Below are positions 56,405 to 64,000 of a DNA stretch of 64,000 nucleotides, in pieces. Within the stretch, counting starts at the first letter, position 1, and every line of letters starts with the position of its first letter. This DNA is from CAVXFL01 sp963761015. GTDB taxonomy: Bacteria; Pseudomonadota; Alphaproteobacteria; Acetobacterales; Acetobacteraceae. The DNA lies in assembly GCA_963761015.1 (NCBI GenBank), contig CAVXFL010000009.1, positions 310,001-374,000 on the forward strand. The letters are read 5' to 3'. The position numbers and the translations under genes were made by a program. The notes under the pieces were generated by a model that was given only the letters and a program-made list of their open reading frames with translations, did not search any database and was not told where the DNA came from.

Positions 56405-57353
56405 GCCGTAACTCGTGTCCACTTTCGCGGGGGAAGGTCAATACCGACGCAGTGATCGCATGAAATCCGTCGAAGCGACCAGGATACGGCACGAGAAAGC
56501 GCCGCTCGGCCTCGAACATCTCCCAGATCGTCCGATCGCGCAGTTCCGGATGCCGGTGCGCCCGCGCATAAGCAACACACTGATCAAGCAGCCGCAGATT
56601 CAGTTCGTCGTAGCTCTTCATCCGCAGCCGCGGCGTGAAGAACCGCTCGCGTACCAGGCCCACCTGGTTCTCGACTTGCCCCTTCTCCCACCCCGATGCC
56701 GGCGTGCAGGCAACCGGTTCAACCAGATAATGGCTGCACATCTGCAGAAAGCGGCGGTTGTAAGCGCGCTCGCGGCCGACGAAGATCGCGTCAACCGCAG
56801 TCTTCATGTTGTCGTAGATCCCGCGTGTGCAGGCGCCCTTGAACAACGCAAAAGCCCGATCGTGCGCGTCGAACACCATCTCCTGGGTCTCGCGCGGATA
56901 CGCCCGCACGAACAGCATTCGGCTGTGGCACAGCCGCACCTGCGCCACTTTCACCGTCACCGTCGCGCCGTTGATCAGCACGACCTCGTGGCTCCAGTCG
57001 AACTGAAACGCCTCGCCAGGCGCAAAGCTCAGCGGCACAAACGCTTCCACCGATGTGCTCGCGTGCTCCTGCCGCCAGCCTTGCGCATAGCGGCGCACCG
57101 CGTCATAGCCGCCTTCGTAGCCCAGTCCACGCAACTGCTCGAATAGCCGGATCAGCGTCAGCCGCTCGCGCGCCGCCTTCGCCTCGTTCTCAACCAGCAA
57201 CCGATCGAGACTCTCCTTCCACGGCCCGAGCCGCGGCATCGGCTGCTCGCCTCGCTCGTAGTGGAACTCGGTCGCACCCGAGCGCAACACCTTCCGCACG
57301 ACTGAACCGTACCGGGTTTCCCGGAGGCTCTGATCCTTGAGAGGATGTGGGCT

Positions 57354-57686
57354 ATGGAGAAGCAGAAGACATCGGTACGATATTCGCCTGAAGTTCGCGC
57401 CCGTGCGGTGCGGATGGTGCTGGAGCACGGCGGCGATCACGCCTCGCAGTGGGGGGCGATTGGCTCGATCGCGGCAAAGATTGGCTGCACGGGCGAGACA
57501 CTGCGGAAATGGGTTCGGCAGGCGGAGCGTGACCAAGGGATCCGGCCTGGGCTGACCAGTGACGAGCGGGACCAGATGAAGGCGCTGGAACGAGAGAACC
57601 GTGAACTCCGCCAGGCCAACGAGATCCTGCGCAAGGCGTCGGCCTATTTTGCGGCGGCGGAGCTCGACCGCCGGTCGAAACCATGA
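57354..57686 (+). CDS. IS3-family OrfA (element 2)
   Basis: A 110-aa DNA-binding subunit with HTH (SPEVRARAVRMVLEHGGDH, then IAAKIGCTGETLRKWVRQ) and a coiled helix (KALERENRELRQANEILRKASAYF). The ATG at 57354 has GAGAGGATG upstream; another in-frame ATG is at 57345. Overlaps orfB by ATGA. Confidence 0.9.
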   Translation: MEKQKTSVRYSPEVRARAVRMVLEHGGDHASQWGAIGSIAAKIGCTGETLRKWVRQAERDQGIRPGLTSDERDQMKALERENRELRQANEILRKASAYFAAAELDRRSKP

Positions 57687-58588
57687 TCGCGTTCATCGAC
57701 GCGCATCGCGAGGTCCATGGAGTCGAGCCGATCTGCCGCGTGCTGCCGATCGCCCCATCGACCTACCACGAGCACGCCCGGCGCCGGGCTGTTCCGGACC
57801 GTCTCCCATCCCGCGCGAAGCGCGATGCCCGGCTTCGGCCGGAGGTCAGCCGGGTCTGGGGGGAGAATTTCCAGGTCTACGGCGTGCGAAAAGTTTGGCG
57901 GCAACTCCGCCGCGAAGGAACCGCGATCGCACGCTGCACGACGGCGCGATTGATGCGGCAGATGGGGCTTTCGGGTGCGATGCGCGGAAAGCCCGTGAAG
58001 ACAACCATCAGCAACAAAGCGACGCCCTGCCCACGCGACAAGGTGAACCGGCATTTCCATGCACCCCGGCCGAACGCCCTCTGGCTGTCGGATTTCACCT
58101 ATGTCGCCACCTGGCAGGGCTTCGTCTACGTCGCCTTCGTGATCGATGTCTTTGCCCGGCGCATCGTTGGCTGGCGGGCCTCGCGATCAGCTCAGACCGG
58201 CTTCGTTCTTGATGCCCTGGAGCAGGCTCTCTGCGACCGGCGACCCGTCCGGAAGGATGGGCTCGTCCATCACAGCGATAGGGGCACGCAATATGTCTCG
58301 ATTCGCTACACCGAGCACTTGGCCGAAGCTGGCATCGAGCCCTCGGTCGGCAGCGTCGGCGACAGTTACGACAATGCGCTGGCCGAGACGATCATCGGTC
58401 TGTTCAAAGCCGAGCTGATCCATCGGCGCGGTCCCTGGCGCAACGCTGAAGCCGTGGAATTCGCCACCCTCGAATGGGTGGACTGGTTCAACCATCGGCG
58501 GCTGCTCGAGCCTATCGGCAACATTCCACCGGCCGAAGCCGAAGCGCGATACTATGAACGACTGAGCCAGCTGCCTATGGTCGCCTGA
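57683..58588 (+). CDS. IS3-family OrfB transposase (element 2)
   Basis: A 301-aa DDE transposase. The catalytic triad blocks are LWLSDFTYVATWQGFVYVAFVIDVFARRIVGW, HHSDRGTQYVSIRY and NALAETIIGLFKAEL. WVDWFNHRRLLEPIGNIPP is the typical C-terminal block. It reads intact. Confidence 0.93.
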   Translation: MIAFIDAHREVHGVEPICRVLPIAPSTYHEHARRRAVPDRLPSRAKRDARLRPEVSRVWGENFQVYGVRKVWRQLRREGTAIARCTTARLMRQMGLSGAMRGKPVKTTISNKATPCPRDKVNRHFHAPRPNALWLSDFTYVATWQGFVYVAFVIDVFARRIVGWRASRSAQTGFVLDALEQALCDRRPVRKDGLVHHSDRGTQYVSIRYTEHLAEAGIEPSVGSVGDSYDNALAETIIGLFKAELIHRRGPWRNAEAVEFATLEWVDWFNHRRLLEPIGNIPPAEAEARYYERLSQLPMVA

Positions 58589-58627
58589 CTCAAACTCAAC
58601 CGCCTCCGGGAAACCCGGTACGGTTCA

Positions 58628-58759
58628 GATCCCACTATCGCCGGTGCCGTGCTTGACCGCTTGGTCCACAGCGCCCATCGCCTGGAACTGAAAGGTGAGT
58701 CACTGCGAAAGCTGCGCGCCGCGAAGAACACCAAGCTTGACGAGGCCACCGCAAACTGA
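58628..58759 (+). pseudogene. IS21-family type C istB, 3' fragment
   Basis: The last 43 codons of an IstB (DPTIAGAVLDRLVHSAHRLELKGESLRKL ... DEATAN, stop at 58757-58759). It belongs with the istB start at 53673-53715. The following 58760-58860 contains GTGGCTGGTTTCATCGGAAT, typical of an IS21-type terminus, so the old element probably ended there. Confidence 0.7.
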
Positions 58760-59000
58760 CCCCATTCACCCCGCCCGCGGACCGCTCCGCCACCCCGGCT
58801 GGCTTCCGTCGGAACAGGTGGCTGGTTTCATCGGAATTCGCAAGTTGGTCAAGGACCTGCGATGGAGAGCCCGTGCGGCCTCATGCGTTCAACTTGGTTC
58901 ACTAAGGTCCCATTCGCCGGGATTCCGCAGCAAACGAGTCATTTGCAGATCCATGGCCTCTCCCGCCATTCTTGGGAGAGCAACTCGAAGGCCGAGAGCC

Positions 59001-61268
59001 ATGGACGAAGACTTTCGTCAGCAAGCGCTGGACTATCATCGGCTGCCACGCCCGGGGAAGCTGGCCATTCAGCCGACGAAGCGCATGGCGACGCAACGCG
59101 ATCTAGCGCTTGCCTATTCGCCCGGTGTCGCCGCCGCTTGCCTGGAAATTGCCGCGTGCGCGGCAGCCGCCAATGACTACACCACGCGCGGCAACCTGGT
59201 TGCCGTAATCTCGAACGGAACCGCCGTGCTTGGGCTCGGCAATATCGGCCCGCTCGCCGGTAAACCGGTGATGGAGGGCAAGGCGGTCCTGTTCAAGAAA
59301 TTCGCCGGCATCGACGTATTCGACATCGAGGTGGACGCCGCAGATCCGGACCGCTTTTGCGACGTGGTGGCGGCGCTCGAACCCACCTTCGGGGCTATCA
59401 ACCTGGAGGATATCAAGGCACCCGAGTGCTTCGAAATCGAGCAGCGCTTACGCGATCGTATGCGCATCCCGGTGTTTCACGATGACCAGCACGGCACGGC
59501 GATCACTGTCGCCGCCGCGATCCGTAACGGCCTATTGCTACAAGGAAAACACCTCGCGGATGTGAAGTTGGTCACATCGGGCGCCGGCGCGGCGGCGCTC
59601 GCCTGCGTCGACCTGCTGGTCGCGATGGGACTGCGGCCCGAGAACGCAACCCTGACCGATATTGAGGGTGTGGTCCGCACCGGCCGGACAGGCATGCGCG
59701 CCAATATGGCCCGCTACGCCCGTCAGACTTCTGCGCGGCGCCTGGAAGAGGTGCTCGGCGGTGCCGATATCTTTCTCGGCCTATCAGCGCCGCGCGTGCT
59801 AAAGCCGGAATGGCTGCGGCTGCTCGCCGGCAAGCCATTGATCCTGGCGCTGGCCAATCCCGACCCGGAGATCGCACCGGAAGCGGTGCGCGAGGCCAGG
59901 CCAGACGCAATCGTCGCCACCGGCCGAAGCGATTACCCGAACCAAGTCAATAACGTCCTCTGCTTTCCCTTCATCTTTCGCGGCGCGCTCGATATTGGCG
60001 CCACCACGATCGACGAGGCGATGAAATTGGCGGCGGTCGAGGCGATCGCCGGTCTGGCGCGCAAGGAGGCCAGCGAGGTGGTCGCCAGTGCCTATGGTGG
60101 CGCCGCTCCGGTGTTCGGACCGGACTACATCATCCCCAAACCGTTCGACCCTCGGTTGATCCTGGAAGTCGCGCCAGCGGTGGCGCGCGCCGCCATGGAG
60201 AGCGGCGTCGCGATGCGCCCGATCGCTGACTTCGAAGCCTACCGGCGCACCCTTGAGCGGTTCGTGTTCCGCTCTGGCCTGCTGATGCGCCCGGTGTTCG
60301 AGGCGGCTCGCAAAGCGGCGAGCCGCGTGGTCTATGCCGAAGGTGAGGACCCGCGCGTTTTGCGGGCAGCGCAGATACTAATCGACGAGGGGATCATACA
60401 GCCGATTTTGCTTGGCAACCGAGCCGTTATCGAACGCCGAACCCGCGAACTGGGGTTGCGGCTTAATCTGGGCCGCGGGGTCCAGATTATTGATCCGGCG
60501 GAGGACAGCACGATATTCGCGCCGTTGATCGCCGAATATCAGATCCTTGCCGGACGGCGCGGAACGCCGCCGGACGCGGCCGCCCGCCGCATGCTGACGC
60601 GCCCAACGGTGGCCGCGGCGATGTTGCTGGAAGCCGGGCACGCGGACGCCGCCATTGTCGGGGGTAGCGGGGACTGGTGGCGTCACATGGAATACGTACT
60701 GCCGGTCATTGCGAAGCGGCCGGATGTCAGCCGAATTTACGCGCTCTCCTGCCTGATTCTGCCGGCTGGGCCGCTGTTTCTGTGCGATACCCACATGAAC
60801 ATCGACCCCACGGCAGAGCAGATCGCCGAAATGACGCTGCTCGCCGCCGACGCGGTACGCTGCTTCGGCTTGCCGCCCAAGGTAGCACTCGTCTCCCACT
60901 CGAGTTTCGGGGCCAGCAAGTCCGGTCCCGCCCGCAAGATGCGCCAGGCAATGGCGCTGCTGCGCGCTCGCGCGCCCGATCTAGAGTTCGATGGGGAGAT
61001 GCATGCGGACGCCGCTCTCAGCCAGGCCATCCGCGAGCGCGCGGTGCCGGACGGGCGGCTGTCCGGCAGCGCCAATCTGCTGGTCATGCCCACCCTGGAC
61101 GCCGCGAACATCGCGTTCAACCTGCTGAAGGCGGCTGCCGACGCGCTTGCGGTTGGGCCGCTGCTGCTCGGCATGTCGAAACCGATTCATGTGCTGGCGC
61201 AGAGCGTCACCGCGCGGGGCATCGTAAACATCAGCGCTGTCGCCGCTCAGCCCGCCCGAACGATCTGA
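59001..61268 (+). CDS. maeB: NADP-dependent malic enzyme with phosphotransacetylase-like domain
   Basis: A 755-aa MaeB-type enzyme: malate plus NADP to pyruvate and CO2. The malic domain (AYSPGVAAACLEIA, VISNGTAVLGLGNIGPLAGKPVMEGKAVLFKKFAG, VFHDDQHGTAITVAAA, ALANPDPEIAPE) fills residues 1-430. A C-terminal PTA-like domain (VVYAEGEDPRVLRAAQI ... SHSSFGASKSGPARKMRQA, FDGEMHADAAL) follows, which in this family is usually regulatory, binding acetyl-CoA. Intact although flanked by mobile elements on both sides. Confidence 0.94.
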   Translation: MDEDFRQQALDYHRLPRPGKLAIQPTKRMATQRDLALAYSPGVAAACLEIAACAAAANDYTTRGNLVAVISNGTAVLGLGNIGPLAGKPVMEGKAVLFKKFAGIDVFDIEVDAADPDRFCDVVAALEPTFGAINLEDIKAPECFEIEQRLRDRMRIPVFHDDQHGTAITVAAAIRNGLLLQGKHLADVKLVTSGAGAAALACVDLLVAMGLRPENATLTDIEGVVRTGRTGMRANMARYARQTSARRLEEVLGGADIFLGLSAPRVLKPEWLRLLAGKPLILALANPDPEIAPEAVREARPDAIVATGRSDYPNQVNNVLCFPFIFRGALDIGATTIDEAMKLAAVEAIAGLARKEASEVVASAYGGAAPVFGPDYIIPKPFDPRLILEVAPAVARAAMESGVAMRPIADFEAYRRTLERFVFRSGLLMRPVFEAARKAASRVVYAEGEDPRVLRAAQILIDEGIIQPILLGNRAVIERRTRELGLRLNLGRGVQIIDPAEDSTIFAPLIAEYQILAGRRGTPPDAAARRMLTRPTVAAAMLLEAGHADAAIVGGSGDWWRHMEYVLPVIAKRPDVSRIYALSCLILPAGPLFLCDTHMNIDPTAEQIAEMTLLAADAVRCFGLPPKVALVSHSSFGASKSGPARKMRQAMALLRARAPDLEFDGEMHADAALSQAIRERAVPDGRLSGSANLLVMPTLDAANIAFNLLKAAADALAVGPLLLGMSKPIHVLAQSVTARGIVNISAVAAQPARTI

Positions 61269-61407
61269 CCGCGAGGAACGGTTCGCGCATGGCGAATGTC
61301 CGGTCTCCTTCATCATTCCGGGCAGCAGAGTGCGTCATCCCGACCACCTTGAAGGAGGATCGGCCAAGTGCAGTCGGCGACCGGTAACTTCAAACAGGCC
61401 GGAAAAG

Positions 61408-62902
61408 GTAATTGCTCACCTTGGTGACGGAGCGGCCTGGGTCGGGCCGGCCCGATCAGACCGGGACGAGCCGCAGCATCGGATAACGCTTGACACGGCC
61501 ACGGGCGCCTCGATTCTAAACGCGGGGTGCCGACGTGCCCCGACCTCGACGAGCTGAGCCATGCGGAGAAGGACGCGCTGATCCGGGCGCTGATGGCGCA
61601 GCTTGCGGCGGCGCAGCAGCAGATCGCGGTACTGCAGGCGCGGGTGGATGAACTGACCCGCCCGGCGAAGACCCCAGACAACTCGTCGAAGCCTCCGTCG
61701 CAAGGCCAGAAGGAAAATCTCCCGTCGCCCGGCGGTGATCGCCCGGCGCGCAAGAGCCGGCCCGGCGCGGGTCGCACGCTGCACCCGAACCCGGATCGTG
61801 TGGTCGAGGCCAAGCTGACCGCTTGTCCGAACTGCCAGGCGGCCTTTCCGGAGACCTTGCCGACGCCGCAGAACGTCTACGAGCGCATCGAACTGCCGCC
61901 GGTCAAGCCGGACGTCACGCAGGTGCGGCTGTTCGGCGGCCGTTGCGCCTGCTGCGGCAAGCGCGTGGTGGCCACGGCGCCGGCCGGGCTGGAGCCGGGT
62001 TCGCCATTCGGCCAGTCGATCGCGGCGCTGGTGGTCTACCTGCACTATGCCCACGCCATCGGCATGGAGCGGCTGGCCACCCTGATGGACGAGGTGTTCT
62101 CGCTGTCGATCAGCGAAGGCGCGATCAGCAACATGCTGGCCCGCGCGCGCGAGCCGTTGCTCGCGGCCGCGGTGGCGATCCGCGAAACCGTGACCGCCAG
62201 CGCCGTGGTGTGTTCGGACGAAACCTCGGCGCGGGTGAGCGGCAAGACTTGCTGGGAATGGGTGTTCGTCGGCACGCTCGCGGTGCTGCACATCATTCGC
62301 CCCAGCCGCGGCAAGGCTGTCGTGCAGGACTTGTTCGGTGCCATTCAGCCGATGGTTTGGGTCTCCGATATGCTGGGCAGCCAGCGCGGCCATGCCGTGG
62401 AATGGCAGGTGTGCCTCGCGCATCTGCTGCGCGATGCACGGTATGCCATCGAATGTGGCGATACCGCCTTCAGCGCCGCCTTCAAACGGCTGCTGCTGCG
62501 CGCCATCGCCATTGGGCAGCGACGCGACACGTTGGCCGACAGCACATTGCGCCAGTATCGTGCCGATCTGAACCGCCGGCTCGATCGGATCATGATGGCC
62601 GGCCCGATCGGTGAGCCGGAACGCAAGTTACGCAAGCGCATCGGGGCCAATCGCGCGCACTTGTTCGTGTTCGTTACCAACCGCGACGTGCCGTACACCA
62701 ACAACATCTCCGAGCGGAACCTCCGCCCCAGCGTGATCTTCCGCAAGGTCACCAACGGTTTCCGCTGCGAGTGGGGGGCCGAGACCTACGCCGCATTCCG
62801 CTCCATCGTCAGCACCGCCAAGGCCAACCGAACTGCCATACTCGGTGCCGTCCGCACCGCCCTGCTCACCCAGCCACTACCCACACCGGGGTGAGCAGTT
62901 AC
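61408..62902 (+). mobile_element. IS66-family element with 8-bp target duplication
   Basis: 1,495 bp. The terminal inverted repeats are GTAATTGCTCACCTTGGTG (left) and GTAACTGCTCACCCCGGTG (right, read inward). CGGAAAAG is duplicated at 61400-61407 and 62903-62910, the 8-bp duplication expected for IS66. It carries only the transposase gene, with no tnpA or tnpB. Confidence 0.92.
61527..62894 (+). CDS. IS66-family transposase
   Basis: A 455-aa IS66/TnpC-type transposase. An N-terminal coiled coil (ALMAQLAAAQQQIAVLQARVDEL) and KTPDNSSKPPSQ block precede the zinc-finger (CPNCQAAF, GGRCACCGKRV) and the DDE core (VVCSDETSARVSGKTCWEWVF, WQVCLAHLLRDARY, PYTNNISERNLRP). The start is GTG. It appears intact, and the fresh duplication suggests recent transposition. 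Confidence 0.93.
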   Translation: MPTCPDLDELSHAEKDALIRALMAQLAAAQQQIAVLQARVDELTRPAKTPDNSSKPPSQGQKENLPSPGGDRPARKSRPGAGRTLHPNPDRVVEAKLTACPNCQAAFPETLPTPQNVYERIELPPVKPDVTQVRLFGGRCACCGKRVVATAPAGLEPGSPFGQSIAALVVYLHYAHAIGMERLATLMDEVFSLSISEGAISNMLARAREPLLAAAVAIRETVTASAVVCSDETSARVSGKTCWEWVFVGTLAVLHIIRPSRGKAVVQDLFGAIQPMVWVSDMLGSQRGHAVEWQVCLAHLLRDARYAIECGDTAFSAAFKRLLLRAIAIGQRRDTLADSTLRQYRADLNRRLDRIMMAGPIGEPERKLRKRIGANRAHLFVFVTNRDVPYTNNISERNLRPSVIFRKVTNGFRCEWGAETYAAFRSIVSTAKANRTAILGAVRTALLTQPLPTPG

Positions 62903-62922
62903 CGGAAAAGTGTTGGTGAACA

Positions 62923-64000
62923 GGGCCTGTCAGTAATCGTGTGTGGAGAGTCGGTTGCATTTGAAGCTTCTACTCAGCGATGAACCGTTCGCCGAACATG
63001 ACGGCGAACTGCGTCTTGGCGGCGGCCCATTCGCGCGACGCCATCTTCCACCCGCGACTGACCTGGCGCAACACCAGGAAGAGCAGCTTGGTGGCGGCTT
63101 CGTCGTTCGGGAACTGACCGCGGCTACGCACCGCGGAACGCAGCTTGCTGTTGAGGCTCTCGATCGCGTTGGTGGTGTAGATGATCCGCCGCACCTCGGG
63201 CGGATAGGCAAGGAACGGGATCACCTGCTCCCACTGCCGTCGCCAGGGGGGGCGACCGCCGGATATTGCGACCCCAGGGACCGGCGGCGAAGTCCTCCAG
63301 CGCCTCGCGCGCCGCCTCGGCGTTGACCGCTGTGTACATCGGCCGCAGCGCTGCCGTGAGCTCACGCCTGTCCTTCCATGCGGCGAACGACAGCGAATGG
63401 CGCAGCAGGTGCACGATGCAGGTCTGCACCTGGGTCTGCGGGAAGCTGGCCCCGATCGCCTCGGGGAAGCCGTTCAGCCCATCGACCACGGCGATCAGGA
63501 TGTCGTTGACACCGCGGGTGCGCAGTTCGTTCATCACCCGCAGCCAGAACTTCGCGTCCTCGGCCTGCTCGATCCACAGCCCCAGCGCCTCCTTGCTGCC
63601 GTCGGGGCGGACGCCGAGCGCCAGATATACCGCCTTGTTGCGCACCGTGCCCCCGTCGCGGACCTTCACCCGCGGCGCGTCGAAGAACACCAGGGGGTAG
63701 AGCGGCTCCAGCGCGGTTCTGCCACTCAGCCACCTGCTCGTGCACCGCATCCGTCACCGTGCTGATCAGCTCCGGCGGGACGTCGAGGCCATAGAGATCG
63801 CGCAGGTGGCCTTCGATCTCCCGCATGCTCAGGCCGCGCGCGTCGAGCGAGATCACCTTGTCGTCGAAGTCGGGGAAGCGGCGGCGGTATTTGGCAATCA
63901 GCTGTGGCTTGAAGCTCGCCTGGCCCTCGCGTGGCACCGCGATCCGCAGCTTGCCTGACCCGCTCAGCACCGTCTTGCGGCTGTGCCCGCTGCGATGGTT
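62923..64000 (-). mobile_element. IS256-family element, partial (runs off the window)
   Basis: The end at about 62923 (GGGCCTGTCAGTAATCGTGTG-like) matches IS256-type terminal repeats. The element continues past the right edge of the window. It lies only 12 bases from the IS66 target duplication. Confidence 0.75.
62970..64000 (-). pseudogene. IS256-family transposase, partial, frameshifted
   Basis: Mutator-type transposase missing its N-terminus beyond the window. SMREIEGHLRDLYGLDVPPELISTVTD, LVFFDAPRVKVRDGG, NKAVYLALGVRPDG, FPEAIGASFPQTQVQTCIVHLLRHS and YTTNAIESLNSKLR are typical. The frame changes near 63720 and again near 63245-63275, around a run of seven G on the plus strand. Either decayed or affected by homopolymer error. 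Confidence 0.8.

Larger units (their letters stand above)
55174..56440 (+). mobile_element. IS3-family element 1 with 4-bp target duplication
   Basis: 1,267 bp. The ends are TGTGGTTCCCCCGAACGAG on the left and, read inward, TGACCTTCCCCCGCGAAAG on the right, both followed by TGGACAC-like sequence. The target istA reads ATAC on both sides (55170-55173 and 56441-56444), a clean 4-bp duplication. Contains orfA and orfB. Confidence 0.9.
53716..57302 (-). mobile_element. IS21-family element, type A copy 2, truncated and interrupted
   Basis: Inverted near-identical copy of the element at 47360-49889. Its istB-side end (TGTCAATCGGCG) is at 53716. The istA gene is split by an IS3-family element (55174-56440), and the far end is lost where a second IS3 element begins at 57303, removing about 33 istA codons and the terminal repeat. 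With copy 1 it forms a large inverted repeat bracketing the Argonaute fragment and IS21-B. Confidence 0.88.
54631..57302 (-). pseudogene. istA: IS21-family transposase IstA (copy 2), interrupted
   Basis: The coding sequence resumes on both sides of the IS3 element. The C-terminal part (54631-55173) begins SKTCLIRFDNNRYSVAAS. The N-terminal part (56441-57302) covers VRKVLRSGATEF to GFHAITASV. The split point is duplicated as ATAC. The first 33 or so codons are missing at 57302. Confidence 0.88.
57303..58627 (+). mobile_element. IS3-family element 2
   Basis: 1,325 bp with perfect 25-bp terminal inverted repeats (TGAACCGTACCGGGTTTCCC... at both ends). The flanks do not form a target duplication: the left flank is truncated IS21-A istA (...CACGAC), the right flank is IS21-C istB (GATCCC...). 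So insertion was followed by, or caused, a deletion of the sequence between. Confidence 0.9.

Noticed and set aside
47360..57302. A composite transposon carrying the Argonaute as cargo between inverted IS21-A copies
   Set aside because: Copy 2 lacks its outer end, neither copy shows target duplications, and the enclosed Argonaute is truncated by the IS itself. Successive insertions and deletions explain it better.

Overview
The window is GC-rich DNA from an alphaproteobacterium. The Ros/MucR zinc-finger regulator, the Fur that lacks the classic CxxC pair, the rpoD-dnaG-yqeY block divergent from carAB and a Hint-domain remnant together suggest Rhodospirillales, perhaps Acetobacteraceae. That placement is inference. 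I saw no rRNA, tRNA or CRISPR array.

Layout. 1-9.3 kb is housekeeping: an MscS remnant, a 2OG-Fe dioxygenase, an XRE regulator, lnt, a 2-hydroxyacid dehydrogenase, an OlsB-type acyltransferase, fur, mucR, a TusA-like protein, rimI, tsaB and an aminotransferase. 9.4-13.8 kb is a copper/envelope-stress cluster: a Met-rich Spy-like protein, a small secreted protein behind an FNR/FixK-like box, a SHOCT membrane protein, a CsoR-like dyad and a copper P-type ATPase. 13.8-17.5 kb encodes secreted proteins (YVTN beta-propeller, creatininase-like) and a Hint-domain fragment. 17.5-28.5 kb is the information-processing core: rpoD, dnaG and yqeY diverge from carA and carB, then greA. The carA frame begins with a helix-turn-helix domain and lies behind two near-identical palindromes. 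A more A/T-rich insert with small unknown genes separates carA from carB. 28.5-46.9 kb is metabolism and repair: threonine dehydratase, SDR, SMP-30-like, CoA transferase, aldehyde dehydrogenase, a degenerate receiver behind a perfect FNR box, an ATP-dependent DNA ligase beside AlkB, ackA, an LplT-like transporter, a STAND-like ATPase with near-identical 132-bp repeats, a formate/nitrite channel and two alpha/beta hydrolases.

47.1-64.0 kb is an insertion-sequence graveyard. It holds two inverted copies of one IS21 element (the second split by an IS3 element with a 4-bp target duplication), a second IS21 type, pieces of a third IS21 type, another IS3 element, an IS66 element with an 8-bp duplication, and IS630 and IS256 remnants. 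Trapped between IS21 elements is the middle of a short prokaryotic Argonaute of the SPARTA type. It is truncated at both ends and its partner gene is missing. A malic enzyme (maeB) lies intact between mobile elements.

A feature of the whole window is that at least thirteen otherwise well-conserved genes, including carA and carB, each carry one extra base that breaks the frame. Most of these sites overlap a CGA trinucleotide. This looks more like systematic sequence error than mass gene death, so genes typed 'pseudogene' for this reason may well be intact in the cell.
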